47,682 nt of DNA from Candidatus Omnitrophota bacterium (GTDB lineage: Bacteria; Omnitrophota; Gorgyraeia; Gygaellales; Profunditerraquicolaceae): contig JALNZI010000009.1 of the NCBI GenBank assembly GCA_023229385.1, positions 1-47,682 of the forward strand, in the 5' to 3' direction. Below are positions 34,420 through 43,965 of the stretch, in pieces (position 1 is the stretch's first letter; each line of letters begins with the position of its first letter). Position numbers and translations under genes: made by a program. The notes below the pieces were generated by a model, which searched no databases, was not told the DNA's origin, and saw only the letters and a program-made list of their open reading frames with translations.

Positions 34420-35432
34420 GGTTTGCTTCGCCCGACTTTTCTTTTGGATTTATTGTTATTATAATAATCCTGATCCTGTTTTATTTTTGGGCGGTTAAAT
34501 TACGCAAGGCAGCGTTAGAGCGGTTTGCCCAGAAAGAGTTGCTGGAGGAGTTGTTGTCCCGTCTGGATTATAAGAAGAGGTTTCTGAAAAACTGCCTTGT
34601 GATTCTGGCAATATCGCTTATGTTTTTTGCCCTGATGCGTCCACAATGGGGTTTTCATTGGGAAGAGGTAAAAAGAAAAGGTGTTGATATCCTGATAGCA
34701 TTAGATACTTCAAAAAGCATGCTTGCCGAGGATGTTAAGCCTAATAGGTTCGAACGTTCAAAGCTGGCGATTAAGGATTTACTGCGTAATCTCAAAGGCG
34801 ATAGAATAGGCCTAATTGCTTTTTCCGGCAACGCTTTTTTACAGTGCCCTTTAACACTTGATTACGGAGGATTTCTGCTTTCACTGGATAATACCGGGAT
34901 AGATACTATTCCCAAAGGAGGAACTTCTCTAACCAGCGCGATAAAAGAGGCATTAAGGAGTTATGAGGGCGGACAGAAGAAATACAAGGTGTTGATTGTA
35001 ATTACCGACGGTGAAGATCACGAGGGTAATCCTGTAGAGGCAAGCGAAGAGGCTAAAAAAGAAGGAATCAAGATATTTTGTATCGGTATTGGTACTAAGG
35101 AGGGGGAGCTTATTCCGGTTACCGATGAATCCGGGCAAAAAATATTTCTCAAAGATGCCCAAGGCAATGTGGTTAAGTCGCATCTTAATGAGATAGATTT
35201 GCAAAAAATAGCCTTGAACACGGGTGGCGTATATGTAAGGGCAACTAATACGGAGTTCGGCCTGAACCTGATTTATAAGGAAAGAATAGCCGGGATGGAA
35301 AAAAGAGAGCTTGAGGCTAAAATGAACAAACATTATGAAGAAAGGTTCCAGATATTTTTATGGCTGGCTTTGTTTTTGCTTGTTGTGGAGCATTGGATAA
35401 GCGATAAGAAAATAAGCAGGGATGCCCCTTAA
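34416..35432 (+). CDS. batB: BatB-like VWA membrane protein
   Basis: 338 aa, paralogue of BatA: hydrophobic segments at about 7-25 and 58-75, a VWA domain with LIALDTSKSM and VITDGEDHEGN, and a C-terminal helix at about 312-330. The two VWA genes overlap by ATGA, which suggests a heteromeric pair. VWA proteins bind partners through the metal site, here presumably with MoxR acting on the complex. Confidence 0.88.
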   Translation: MRFASPDFSFGFIVIIIILILFYFWAVKLRKAALERFAQKELLEELLSRLDYKKRFLKNCLVILAISLMFFALMRPQWGFHWEEVKRKGVDILIALDTSKSMLAEDVKPNRFERSKLAIKDLLRNLKGDRIGLIAFSGNAFLQCPLTLDYGGFLLSLDNTGIDTIPKGGTSLTSAIKEALRSYEGGQKKYKVLIVITDGEDHEGNPVEASEEAKKEGIKIFCIGIGTKEGELIPVTDESGQKIFLKDAQGNVVKSHLNEIDLQKIALNTGGVYVRATNTEFGLNLIYKERIAGMEKRELEAKMNKHYEERFQIFLWLALFLLVVEHWISDKKISRDAP

Positions 35433-35433
35433 A

Positions 35434-36306
35434 ATGAAAAAATCAATATCGATTATACTACAGTCTATATTAGTTATTTTTGTTTCTTATTCGTATTGTT
35501 TTGCCGAAAGTAGCTGCGGGTTGGTAAACAGGGCAAACAGTCTGTATAAGCAGAAGAAATACGATGAGGCGATTAAATTATATAATGAAGCGCAGATTAA
35601 ATCCCCGGATTCAGCAGAAATTAACTATAATATAGGTATAGCTCAGTATAAAAAGGAAGATTATCTCTTAGCTGTCAGTTTTCTTGAGAAGGCAACCGTT
35701 TCTAAAGATAAGATTTTGGAATCGAGGGCGAATTTTAATATCGGGAATGCCAAGTATAAACTCGGCAAGCTCAAGGAAAATACTGATCTTAAAGAGACCG
35801 TAAATTTATTGCGCCAATCTTTAGATTATTACAAGAGAGCCATAGAGTTAGATTCTAAAGACGAGGATGCCCGGGTAAATCACGAGCTGGTAGAGAAAGA
35901 ATTGAAGATGCTCTTGGATAAACTAAAACAAGAGCAAGACAGAAAGAAGGAAGAATCTGAACAGGAAAAAAAGACAAAAGGAGAACAGGATCAGTCTCAG
36001 GAAGAGGCGCAAGAGAAGAAACAGGGTGAACAAAAACAGGAGCAACAGGCAGCTTTAGGCCAAGAACAAAAAACAGAGGAACAAAAGAAAGAAGAGGCTA
36101 AAACAGCCAGCGAGGTTAAGCCGGCTGAAGAGCAGAAGCAGGCTCAAACTGAAGAGTCAAAGGCGGGGTCAGCAGAAGAAATGAAGGAAATGTCAGAACA
36201 GGAAGCGAGTATGCTTTTAGAGGGGTACAGACAGGAAGAAAATTCCGCGGGGAAATTAGAAGATAAAAAGAAGGGCTTTTCCGAAGAGGTATTCAAGGAT
36301 TGGTAA
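35434..36306 (+). CDS. batC: BatC-like TPR protein with Gln/Glu/Lys-rich linker
   Basis: 290 aa from the ATG at 35434 (AGGG 12 nt upstream); an in-frame ATG at 35422 is a less likely start because it sits almost on the RBS. Signal peptide MKKSISIILQ to CFA, TPR repeats at about 27-150, then some 90 residues almost only of Q, E, K and A (low complexity), and a conserved C-terminal patch MSEQEASMLLEGYRQEE. Periplasmic scaffold of the Bat complex by homology. The stop overlaps the next start (TAATG). Confidence 0.87.
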   Translation: MKKSISIILQSILVIFVSYSYCFAESSCGLVNRANSLYKQKKYDEAIKLYNEAQIKSPDSAEINYNIGIAQYKKEDYLLAVSFLEKATVSKDKILESRANFNIGNAKYKLGKLKENTDLKETVNLLRQSLDYYKRAIELDSKDEDARVNHELVEKELKMLLDKLKQEQDRKKEESEQEKKTKGEQDQSQEEAQEKKQGEQKQEQQAALGQEQKTEEQKKEEAKTASEVKPAEEQKQAQTEESKAGSAEEMKEMSEQEASMLLEGYRQEENSAGKLEDKKKGFSEEVFKDW

Positions 36307-38135
36307 TGGCTGATATAAAGAACAAAATTAATTTATTAAAATCTCTAATTTTAGGTTTAGGTATTATTTTTTCAGCCTTAAATCTTACGGCTTTATGTTT
36401 TGCTAAAGAGCTTAGCTTTGAGGCATCGGTAGATAGGAATAAGCTGTCTTTAGGTGATTCCCTGCAGTTGTTTTTAAGTTTTAACAACGCGCAGAATATG
36501 CCTGCCCCGGAGCTGTCGAATATTGAAGGTTTCCAGTCGCGTTATTTAGGTCCTTCGACAATGATGTCTATTGTTAACGGAAAGGTTTCGAGTTCCATTA
36601 CTCATAATTATTTGCTTTTACCGCTAAAGTTAGGAGTTTTTAAAATAGGGCCTTTTAAATTTGAACACAATGGGGATAAATATACCTCCAACCAGATTAA
36701 TATTGAAGTATTGAAGTCTCAGGCGCAAATACCCGCTCAGTCTGGTAGTCAGGAAGAGCCGATGCAGGTAAAAGATTTAAATGACCGGTTATTTGTCATA
36801 ATCCAGGCAAGAAAGAACAAAGCTTATTTAAATGAAACTGTTCCTTTAACTATAAAATTATACGTTAATAAACTTGGCATAAGAGATATACAGTATCCGG
36901 AATTTAACCATGAAGGGTTTTCGCTAGGCGCTCTGGATAAGCCTAACCAATACCAGGAGGTTCGTAACGGAATAAACTTTGATGTCATAGAATTTAATAC
37001 TTCTATCTTTGGTTTAAGGCCGGGTGAATTTAAACTGGGCCCGGCGCAGATTAAATGTAATTTAATTGTACGAAAGCAGCCAAAGCGCGGGCCGGATATA
37101 TTTGATGATTTCTTCGGCAGGTATGAGACTTATCCCCTGGATCTAAAATCCGGAGATATTCCATTTGTTGTCTTACCTTTGCCGCAAGAAAATAGGCCTG
37201 TGGATTTTTCCGGTGCTTTAGGCAGTTTTTCTTTTGAGGCGGAAGCTGCGCCTGTAGAAGTTAAACTTGGCGATCCGGTTATCCTCAAGATGGTTGTAAG
37301 CGGCGAGGGAAATTTTAATACTGTTGGGGCCCCTAAGCTTAAATCGGAAACAGGCTTTAAGGTTTACGAACCTCAGATAAGGCAGGATGTAAATGCAAAA
37401 AGTTTTGAACAGATTATTATGCCTGTGAGTCTGGAGATTAAGGAAATCCCTGCCCTGTCATTTAATTTCTTTGATACCGGTTCAGGAGAGTATAAAACTG
37501 TCAGCCGTGGGCCTTTTCCTGTAAAAATACTTAAGCCTGAAAAGGAAGAAGAAGTCAGGATAGTTGAAAATAAACAGCTTATCCCGCCTGCTGCTGTTAT
37601 CAAGGAAGAGAAATTAGGTAAGGATATTATTTATATCAAAGATAATCCCGGCCGCATAAGAAAGAAGAATGCGTATCTCTATAATAATAAAGTATTCTTA
37701 GGGTGTCAGCTTGTGCCGCTGTTTCTTTATTTGTTCACGGTTTTAGTTTATACAAAGAGACAGAGGTTAAAGACAGATGTAAAGTATGCCCGGGGGCTAT
37801 TGGCGCCCCGTAAAGCCCGGGCAGGTATCCGTCAGGCAAGGAAATATTTAGATAAGGCGGAGGCGCGAAAATTCTGCGATATTTTGTTCTTAACCATGCA
37901 AGAATATCTGGGGGATAAATTCCATTTGTCGTCAAAAGGGATTACTATTAGTGTTATAGACGAACATTTGCGTAAAGAGGGGGTAGCGGAAGAGATATTG
38001 GATAAGCTAAAAGTTATCTTTAAGGAATGCGATATGGTTAGATATTCTTCCAGTCAGTTGAGCCGGGAAAATATGTGGGATTCTTTAAAAAAGTTAGAAG
38101 AAGTGATAGATTATTTACAAAGAAGAAGAGAATGA
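36306..38135 (+). CDS. batD: BatD-like membrane protein
   Basis: 609 aa from the ATG at 36306, which overlaps the preceding TAA; a TTG 6 nt earlier is in frame but poorer, since AAGGA sits well only for the ATG. Signal sequence to about residue 30, three tandem Ig-like beta domains (about 35-140, 150-290, 300-420, one with RRGPDIFDDFFGRYETYPL-like text), a helix at about 460-482 and a helical cytoplasmic tail (ARKYLDKAEARKFCDILFLTM). This is the standard BatD architecture. It likely displays the beta domains outside the membrane while the tail contacts the VWA subunits. Confidence 0.85.
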   Translation: MADIKNKINLLKSLILGLGIIFSALNLTALCFAKELSFEASVDRNKLSLGDSLQLFLSFNNAQNMPAPELSNIEGFQSRYLGPSTMMSIVNGKVSSSITHNYLLLPLKLGVFKIGPFKFEHNGDKYTSNQINIEVLKSQAQIPAQSGSQEEPMQVKDLNDRLFVIIQARKNKAYLNETVPLTIKLYVNKLGIRDIQYPEFNHEGFSLGALDKPNQYQEVRNGINFDVIEFNTSIFGLRPGEFKLGPAQIKCNLIVRKQPKRGPDIFDDFFGRYETYPLDLKSGDIPFVVLPLPQENRPVDFSGALGSFSFEAEAAPVEVKLGDPVILKMVVSGEGNFNTVGAPKLKSETGFKVYEPQIRQDVNAKSFEQIIMPVSLEIKEIPALSFNFFDTGSGEYKTVSRGPFPVKILKPEKEEEVRIVENKQLIPPAAVIKEEKLGKDIIYIKDNPGRIRKKNAYLYNNKVFLGCQLVPLFLYLFTVLVYTKRQRLKTDVKYARGLLAPRKARAGIRQARKYLDKAEARKFCDILFLTMQEYLGDKFHLSSKGITISVIDEHLRKEGVAEEILDKLKVIFKECDMVRYSSSQLSRENMWDSLKKLEEVIDYLQRRRE

Positions 38136-38911
38136 AAAAGGTTAATTTATTTTGTTTATCAATATTTATTATTGGGGTATTTTTTGTAATTTCCTGTATC
38201 CCTTGTTCTTTTGCACAAGAGGCAGAAGTTAATACTCCCGGGGCGATTTTCTATCAAGCAAATATTTATTACCAGGAAGCCAAATATGCCGCGGCTATCC
38301 AGGGCTATCAAAGACTTCTTGATCTGGGTTTAGAAAGCGGCAATCTTTATTATAATCTAGGCAATAGCTATTTTAAAGAAGGCCAGCTTGGGTTGGCTGT
38401 TTTAAACTATGATAAAGCAATGGGTTTTATTCCCAATGATAGCGATTTAAAATCCAATTATAATTATGTCCTGCAGGAGTTAAATTTAGAGCCGCGGCTT
38501 TTTGGCGGCTGGTTTGAAAGATCAGTTTATTCTTTGTTTAAAGGGATGACTGTTGATGCTTTGACTATCCTGTTGTCTTTTATCTATATTGTTTTAATAG
38601 TATTCTTTACTTGCAGCCTATTTTTTAACAGGTTTAAAAGATCCATCGGATTATCAGCCGGTATTCTGATAGTTTTATTTATCCTGTCAGCCTACGCGCT
38701 GAAGATGAAAATAAATTATTTGAATAAATTTGCGGTTGTAATAATCAAGGAAGCGAATGCCAAATTTGAGCCATTAGAAAACGCCACGGTTTATTTTAAG
38801 CTTAAGCAAGGAAGCAAAGTGGAGATAGTGGATAAAGCTGATGGCTGGTATAAAGTGCGACGTTTTGACGATAAGCTTGCCTGGGTAAAGAAAGACGCCC
38901 TGCGTAATTAA
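38132..38911 (+). CDS. batE: BatE-like protein: TPR, transmembrane pair, SH3 domain
   Basis: 259 aa from ATG 38132, in an ATGA overlap with BatD; an in-frame start 57 nt earlier would sit deep inside BatD and lacks a signal sequence. Signal peptide ending SFAQ, TPR at about 30-105 (NLYYNLGNSYFKEGQLGLAVLNYDKAM), two transmembrane helices at about 148-172 and 180-203, and a C-terminal bacterial SH3 domain (EANAKFEPLENATVYFKLKQ, GWYKVRRFDDKLAWVKKDAL). TPR plus SH3 is typical of BatE. Last gene of the operon. Confidence 0.86.
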   Translation: MKKVNLFCLSIFIIGVFFVISCIPCSFAQEAEVNTPGAIFYQANIYYQEAKYAAAIQGYQRLLDLGLESGNLYYNLGNSYFKEGQLGLAVLNYDKAMGFIPNDSDLKSNYNYVLQELNLEPRLFGGWFERSVYSLFKGMTVDALTILLSFIYIVLIVFFTCSLFFNRFKRSIGLSAGILIVLFILSAYALKMKINYLNKFAVVIIKEANAKFEPLENATVYFKLKQGSKVEIVDKADGWYKVRRFDDKLAWVKKDALRN

Positions 38912-38924
38912 CTCCCCATTTTAC

Positions 38925-38987
38925 TTGACAAATACAGGAAATATGCTATACATATAGTATATTCAGTACTTTTAGTAACTACTAAAA
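38925..38987 (+). promoter_or_regulatory. promoter and paired palindromes upstream of the first MerR-like gene
   Basis: TTGACA at 38925-38930, a 16-bp spacer and TATACA at 38947-38952. The palindrome TATAC-ATATA-GTATA (38947-38961) coincides with the -10. A second perfect palindrome, TTTTAGTA-AC-TACTAAAA, lies at 38970-38987, flanked by the direct repeat ATTCAGTA at 38961-38968 and 38990-38997. Both motifs recur before the second MerR-like gene. The leader to the ATG at 39018 has no clear RBS. Confidence 0.72.
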
Positions 38988-39017
38988 CTATTCAGTAATT
39001 CTCACAACCTAAGCGCC

Positions 39018-39245
39018 ATGGAAAAGAAACTCGTATCCGCGCAGGAAATAGTCTCTAAATTCAATACTCCATATCAAACAGTTAATTATTATACCGCTAT
39101 TGGATTGTTGCCGGTTGCTGGTAAAGTTGGCAATAAGCGTTTATATGAAGAGGCGGTAATCAAGGAGCGTTTACAGAAGATTTCTGAATTAGCCAGGGAA
39201 GGTTATCCTTTGAATTTGATACGCAAGAAGTTGTTGGGTATGTGA
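39018..39245 (+). CDS. small MerR-like regulator, first copy
   Basis: 75 aa: a single MerR-type winged helix (SAQEIVSKFNTPYQTVNYYTAIGLL, then GNKRLYEE) and a short helix with EGYPLNLIRKKL. No effector domain, so ligand sensing, if any, must come from a partner. It is about 80 percent identical to the gene at 44331. Sits between the palindromic promoter and the secretin operon, so it may control itself and that operon. No good RBS. Confidence 0.88.
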   Translation: MEKKLVSAQEIVSKFNTPYQTVNYYTAIGLLPVAGKVGNKRLYEEAVIKERLQKISELAREGYPLNLIRKKLLGM

Positions 39246-39300
39246 TAGGTTTGTAAGTTATTGTATTATAATAAGTTAGGTTTCTAATAAAACTTTTGAG

Positions 39301-40164
39301 ATGAGCTACTTCGCGATAATCGGGTTAAATAAAGAACCGTTTTCAACAAGCCCGGATCCTAATTTTTTCTATGAATCAAGCGAACATCGCGCTGCTTTGA
39401 TGCGGTTGGTTATAGAGGTTCGGCTGAAGAGAGGTTTGAGTGTGGTCTTAGGTGATGTGGGAACCGGTAAGACTACGCTTTCCAGGAAATTATTTCAGAT
39501 GTTAAAGGAGCGGGATGATATAATTTTTCATATGATCCTTGATCCTACTTTTGATACAGAAGAGATTTTTCTTGATTCGCTTGTCAGGACTTTTGGTATA
39601 GAGATAGCTTCGCCGCATCCGACTATTCTGGATTATAAGGAAGCCATAAAAAGATATTTGTTTGAGCAGGGGGCGGAAAAGAATAAGACTGTTGTCCTCT
39701 TGATTGATGAAGCACAAAAGTTGAATTCACTTTCCCTGGAAGCCCTGCGCATGCTTTTGAATTATGAAACCAATGAATTTAAATTACTGCAATTGGTTAT
39801 TCTCGGCCAGATGGAATTATTGCCCCGGCTTACCGAGATAAGGAACCTTATAGACAGGGTAAGCCTTTTGTATACGCTTTCTCCTTTTGGTATGGATGAG
39901 ACTAGGGAAATGATCGAGTTCCGCGTAAGGCAGGCGGGTTACAATGGCAGGGAAAAACTTTTCAGCGAAGCGGCAATCATGGAAATATTCAAATATACCG
40001 AAGGATACCCCCGGCGTATCGGGATGTTATGCCACAAGGCTTTAAAATTATTAGTAATGAAAAATAAGCTGATCGTGGATAATGAGATTATTAAAGAGCT
40101 TATCGAGCATGAAGCTAATTTGAGATGGCAAAAAACAAACCTACTCCTGAAGAACAGTTACTAA
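39301..40164 (+). CDS. ExeA/GspA-like AAA ATPase
   Basis: 287 aa. MSYFAIIGLNKEPFSTSPDPNFFYESSEHRAAL is the ExeA N-terminal signature. Walker A is GDVGTGKTT, Walker B VVLLIDEAQKL, and an arginine-containing sensor lies in PRLTEIRNLIDRVSLLYTLSPF. ExeA ATPases energise assembly of secretins with GspB/PilN-type partners through peptidoglycan; here the C-terminal peptidoglycan-binding domain is absent. It ends inside the next gene. The upstream 55 nt hold no RBS. Confidence 0.88.
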   Translation: MSYFAIIGLNKEPFSTSPDPNFFYESSEHRAALMRLVIEVRLKRGLSVVLGDVGTGKTTLSRKLFQMLKERDDIIFHMILDPTFDTEEIFLDSLVRTFGIEIASPHPTILDYKEAIKRYLFEQGAEKNKTVVLLIDEAQKLNSLSLEALRMLLNYETNEFKLLQLVILGQMELLPRLTEIRNLIDRVSLLYTLSPFGMDETREMIEFRVRQAGYNGREKLFSEAAIMEIFKYTEGYPRRIGMLCHKALKLLVMKNKLIVDNEIIKELIEHEANLRWQKTNLLLKNSY

Positions 40165-40790
40165 ATTTAATTGAAGATACAGAAGGGCCAAGCACTTTAG
40201 GCCTTAAGCGTAAAAAGGCTTCACCGCTTTCATTTATCAGTTTCGGGGCTCTTTCTTCTACTCTAGCGCGGTTAAGGCTGACTTTAAAAGATTGGTTCAT
40301 CCAGTTAAAGGGCGGAATTGATGAGCCTAACCTGAAAGTTTGGAATAAGGCTTTGGCTGTTGCCGCGGTTATTCTATTTATTTATCTGAGCGCCGACTTT
40401 ATGCTCCGGCGGCTGGATTTGAAACAATTTACCAAAAAGGCCGCCGCGCAAAAAGGCAGAAACTTCGAGCAAAATGTTACTCCGGAAGTGCGGCCTTTTT
40501 TGTATTATCTGGAGATGGTCCAGCGCAGGGATATTTTTGCGCCGATTAGATTGAAGAGCGCGGAGAATCCGCAAGATGAAACCAAGAAGGCCCTGGCTAC
40601 CTTGATTAAAGATTTGAAACTGGTCGGCATATCCTGGAGCAACGACCCGGAGGTAATTATCGAGGATACAAAAGTCAGCAAGACGTATTTCCTCAGGGCG
40701 GGCGATTCAATTAATAGTTTTAAAATAGATACTATTTTAAGAGACAAGGTAATACTTGAGTCTGAAGGCCAGAAGATGGAGTTAATGTAA
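40125..40790 (+). CDS. GspC/PilP-like inner-membrane protein
   Basis: 221 aa. A cytoplasmic N-terminus of about 75 residues, one transmembrane helix (79-96, KALAVAAVILFIYLSADF) and a periplasmic part. The C-terminal domain from about residue 160 (LIKDLKLVGISWSNDPEVIIEDTKVSKTYFLRAGDSINSFKI) is the HR/PilP-type beta domain that contacts the N0 domain of secretins in type II secretion and type IV pili. It overlaps the ATPase gene by 40 nt and ends directly before the secretin gene. Confidence 0.78.
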   Translation: MAKNKPTPEEQLLNLIEDTEGPSTLGLKRKKASPLSFISFGALSSTLARLRLTLKDWFIQLKGGIDEPNLKVWNKALAVAAVILFIYLSADFMLRRLDLKQFTKKAAAQKGRNFEQNVTPEVRPFLYYLEMVQRRDIFAPIRLKSAENPQDETKKALATLIKDLKLVGISWSNDPEVIIEDTKVSKTYFLRAGDSINSFKIDTILRDKVILESEGQKMELM

Positions 40791-42437
40791 ATGAAGAAAA
40801 TAGCCTTAATAATTTTAATTTTGTTATTTATGGGTTCAGGTGCCGTTCTTACGGATGCTCAAAATACCGCTGAGGAAAAACAACCAGATGCAGTTAGCGT
40901 GGCTGTGAAGCCTTCTCAGCGAGAGAGCCAGAAACAGGAAATAGCTGCCGATGCTGCTAAAGAAGAGGCTATGGAAGATGCATCTGACCCTTTCTCCGGG
41001 TTATCCCGGAAGATATCCCTTGATTTGCGCAGCATGGATATTATGGATACGGTGAAATTCTTGTCCAAACAGGGAGATTTAAATATTGTTGCTACCAAGA
41101 ACGTCAACGGTAAAATCACCTTGTTTTTAAAGGATGTTACAATCTCCGACGTACTGGACATGATCCTGTTAACTAACAGCCTTGCCTGCGAGAAGAAGGC
41201 AGGAATAATTACCCTGATGACGGAAAGTGAGTATGAAGCCCTTTACGGTGAGAAGTATACGAATAAGAAAGAGACCAAGACTATCGCACTTAAATACGCA
41301 GACCCTAAAAGGGTCGGGACTATACTGGGTAATTTAAAAAGTTCGATAGGCAAGGTAATTATCGATGATGCTACGGGGATGATTATTTTAATTGATACCC
41401 CGATTAAAATAAAAGAGATGGAAGAGGCGGCGGTTAGGGCGGATCTTTCTACTGTTAACCGGGTACTTCCTACGATCAGGGAAACATTTGAATTAGAATA
41501 TGCCAAGGTCGGGGAAGTTAAGGGTGAGATAACCAAGGTATTGACTAAAGATGTCGGTACTATGGAAATAGATGAAAGGACTAACAAGCTTGTAGTAACA
41601 GATCTTCCTCATAATATGGACAGGATCAGGAAATTAGTTGCAGATTTTGATTCCAAGACAAGAGAGGTGCTTATTGAAGCCAAGATTGTGGAGATAACTT
41701 TAAATGACGATTTTGCCATGGGCGTAGACTGGCAAAAGGTTTATGGCTTGGCCGAGGATTCCTTGAGTTTTACCGGTTCTTTCCCATTTAGCGCACCTGC
41801 TTCCACTGCTTCTTCTTTGGCCCTTAGCGTGGGTACGTTAGCCAATAACAAATATACCTTTGCCTTAGAGTTGATAAAAGGTTTTGGTAAAGTAAAAGTA
41901 GTTTCTTCCCCGCATATTGTTGTTTGTAATAATGAAGAGGCCAAGTTTATGGTTGGTACCCGCGAGGCGTATGTAACTACAACTATTACTACCGGAGACG
42001 TAACTACGACTACTTCTGAAAGCGTGCAATTCATTGATGTTGGGGTAACTCTTTATGTTACGCCGACGATTAATAAAGGCGGGTTTGTGAAAATGCACAT
42101 AAAGCCTGAAGTTAGTTCGATAGCAGACTGGTTGGAAACTACGGAAGGTAACCAGATTCCCATAGTAGATACCTCAAATGTTGAAACTGATGTTTTGGTT
42201 AAAGACGGTAACACGATTATTTTAGCCGGCTTGATCAAGAAGACATCGGACAAAAATGTATCTAAAATGCCTTTATTGGGCAGCCTGCCGGTTGTGGGCA
42301 AGTTATTTAGCAATGTATCGGATTCAAATGAAAAGAAAGAACTGGCTATCTTTTTAACTCCCCATGTTATTACCGGTGCTGACGAGATGTATAAACTTCG
42401 GGATGACATAAAGACAAGGAAGCCTCCCAGAAAATGA
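40791..42437 (+). CDS. secretin (PilQ/GspD family)
   Basis: 548 aa with a signal peptide to about residue 23. An N0/STN-type domain (65-135, LDLRSMDIMDTVKFLSKQGDLNIVA) is followed by N1-type domains (150-250, IALKYADPKRVGTILGNL and TFELEYAKVGEVKGEI), then the secretin barrel domain (about 290-530, VLIEAKIVEITLNDDFAMGVDW) ending in MPLLGSLPVVGKLFSN. It builds the outer-membrane pore of a type IV pilus or type II-like exporter. Pilotin-binding S-domain not evident. Starts one base after the GspC/PilP-like gene and overlaps the next. Confidence 0.93.
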   Translation: MKKIALIILILLFMGSGAVLTDAQNTAEEKQPDAVSVAVKPSQRESQKQEIAADAAKEEAMEDASDPFSGLSRKISLDLRSMDIMDTVKFLSKQGDLNIVATKNVNGKITLFLKDVTISDVLDMILLTNSLACEKKAGIITLMTESEYEALYGEKYTNKKETKTIALKYADPKRVGTILGNLKSSIGKVIIDDATGMIILIDTPIKIKEMEEAAVRADLSTVNRVLPTIRETFELEYAKVGEVKGEITKVLTKDVGTMEIDERTNKLVVTDLPHNMDRIRKLVADFDSKTREVLIEAKIVEITLNDDFAMGVDWQKVYGLAEDSLSFTGSFPFSAPASTASSLALSVGTLANNKYTFALELIKGFGKVKVVSSPHIVVCNNEEAKFMVGTREAYVTTTITTGDVTTTTSESVQFIDVGVTLYVTPTINKGGFVKMHIKPEVSSIADWLETTEGNQIPIVDTSNVETDVLVKDGNTIILAGLIKKTSDKNVSKMPLLGSLPVVGKLFSNVSDSNEKKELAIFLTPHVITGADEMYKLRDDIKTRKPPRK

Positions 42438-43663
42438 ACAAACGTAATCTGACAATTACAATCATAGGTGTTCCTTTAGTAGTTTTACTTGTTGCTTTAA
42501 TCTTGGCGATATCCGCTATATCTAAGAAACGGGCGCAGATAGTCGAGTTAAATAATGATCTTAAGAACAGAGACGCAAAATTGAGCCAGCTGGAAAATCA
42601 AATTGAATCATTGAATGCTGAGAAAAGTTCTTTGGCCGGCGTAAAGTTGAGTTTGGAGGCAAAACTAAACAGCCTAGAACAGGAAATCGGCGATGCAAAA
42701 GAAAAAGAAGCAGATCTAAACAAGAAGCTTGGGGTTTTTTCAGAAGGAAAAAAGAAACTGGAGAATGATTTAGCCCAGACTACCCAGTTGATGCAGGATA
42801 AACTTAAGTCTTTGGAGCAGGAGAGTAAAAAAGAACTGGCGCGAAAAAGCAAGCAATACCTTTCTCAAAAAAAAGAATTCGCCTTTCAAATAGAGGAGTT
42901 AAGCCAAAAACTTAAGAGTTTAAATGAAGAGAGAAATACGCTTGAGAAAAACGCCCTTCGGGCCGCAGAGGTAACTGCCAGGTTAATGAAAGAAAAAGAA
43001 AAGCTCGATCATTATAAGCTTGGGTTATCTTATGAAAATAAACAGGATTATCAAGCCGCGGTAAAAGAGTACGAGGCGATCTTAGAGATTGATCCTCAAG
43101 ACGCCAATATTTATCTTCGCCTGGCCAGTATTTACATTTATAGCATTAAGGATCCTGAGCGGGCGGATTTCTACGCTAAGGGGTATGCTGTTTTAAACAG
43201 ACAGAAAGAAAATGATGGGGAGCAGGATACGCGGACTTCTTTATCCAAAGCGGTTGATGAAAAAATAGCCCTGACTGAAAAATTAAATGAAGCGGAGCAG
43301 AAGCTAACTCAAAAGGATAAACAAAGGCATGCGCAGCCCGGGGACTTGGGTGAGATGTTTGGTACTTATAGGGAAAAGGCGCTCAAACGGCATTATAACC
43401 TGGCGATAATATATGAGAATGCGGGAAGATATAGAGAGGCTGCCCAGGAATACGAAAAAACATTGGAGCTGTCTCCTGATGACGCGGACATCCACTATAA
43501 TCTGGCTATTGTTTATGATGATTTCCTGCAGGATAATGAAAAGGCAATTTTTCATTACCGCAGGTACCTGGAATTATCTCCTAATCCTGTGGATTCAGGC
43601 ATAGTAGCGGAATGGATAGTGGAAGCCAAGGAAGAACTAGATTGGCAGCGGAAAATAAGGTAG
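42434..43663 (+). CDS. membrane-anchored coiled-coil and TPR protein
   Basis: 409 aa. N-terminal transmembrane helix (about 8-29), a long coiled coil (about 35-190, repeated LE/LK heptads), a TPR at about 190-245 (YKLGLSYENKQDYQAAVKEYEAILEIDP), a linker, then two further TPRs at about 315-385 (YNLAIIYENAGRYREAAQEYEKTLELSPDDADIHYNLAI). A periplasmic or inner-membrane scaffold for the secretin machine is plausible from position. Overlaps the secretin stop by ATGA. Confidence 0.82.
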   Translation: MNKRNLTITIIGVPLVVLLVALILAISAISKKRAQIVELNNDLKNRDAKLSQLENQIESLNAEKSSLAGVKLSLEAKLNSLEQEIGDAKEKEADLNKKLGVFSEGKKKLENDLAQTTQLMQDKLKSLEQESKKELARKSKQYLSQKKEFAFQIEELSQKLKSLNEERNTLEKNALRAAEVTARLMKEKEKLDHYKLGLSYENKQDYQAAVKEYEAILEIDPQDANIYLRLASIYIYSIKDPERADFYAKGYAVLNRQKENDGEQDTRTSLSKAVDEKIALTEKLNEAEQKLTQKDKQRHAQPGDLGEMFGTYREKALKRHYNLAIIYENAGRYREAAQEYEKTLELSPDDADIHYNLAIVYDDFLQDNEKAIFHYRRYLELSPNPVDSGIVAEWIVEAKEELDWQRKIR

Positions 43664-43668
43664 GAAAT

Positions 43669-43965
43669 GTGCAAAAGAAAGTTGTTTTGTCCGTTAGTTT
43701 ATTTTTGTTTGTATTTCTTGTTGTGCTTGCCTATTTTTGGGTTTCTAATTTAAGACTAAAAGAGTCTTTGAAAAAAGATTTAAAGGCGAGGATAGCCAAC
43801 CAGGGAAAAGATTTACAGAAGCACAGAAAAATAAAGGAAGATCTAAAGCGCAGCCTGGAAGAGAAATACCGGGCGGATATGATTTCATCCCGGGTGGTGA
43901 CAAAGAGGCTGGAGCAGGCGCAAAATAAAGAAAAGGATTTAAAGGTAAAAGGAGGTGGCAAATGA
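43669..43965 (+). CDS. small membrane coiled-coil protein
   Basis: 98 aa from GTG 43669, preceded by GGTAGGA and located just after the previous stop; an upstream in-frame ATG at 43612 lies inside that gene and has no signal context. One transmembrane helix (about 4-26) and a basic coiled coil. Its stretch LKRSLEEKYRADMISSRVVTKRLEQ is nearly the same as the C-terminus of the RAYT fusion at 44820-45815 (LEEKYRADMVSYKVTAMRLQE). Function unknown. Confidence 0.75.
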   Translation: MQKKVVLSVSLFLFVFLVVLAYFWVSNLRLKESLKKDLKARIANQGKDLQKHRKIKEDLKRSLEEKYRADMISSRVVTKRLEQAQNKEKDLKVKGGGK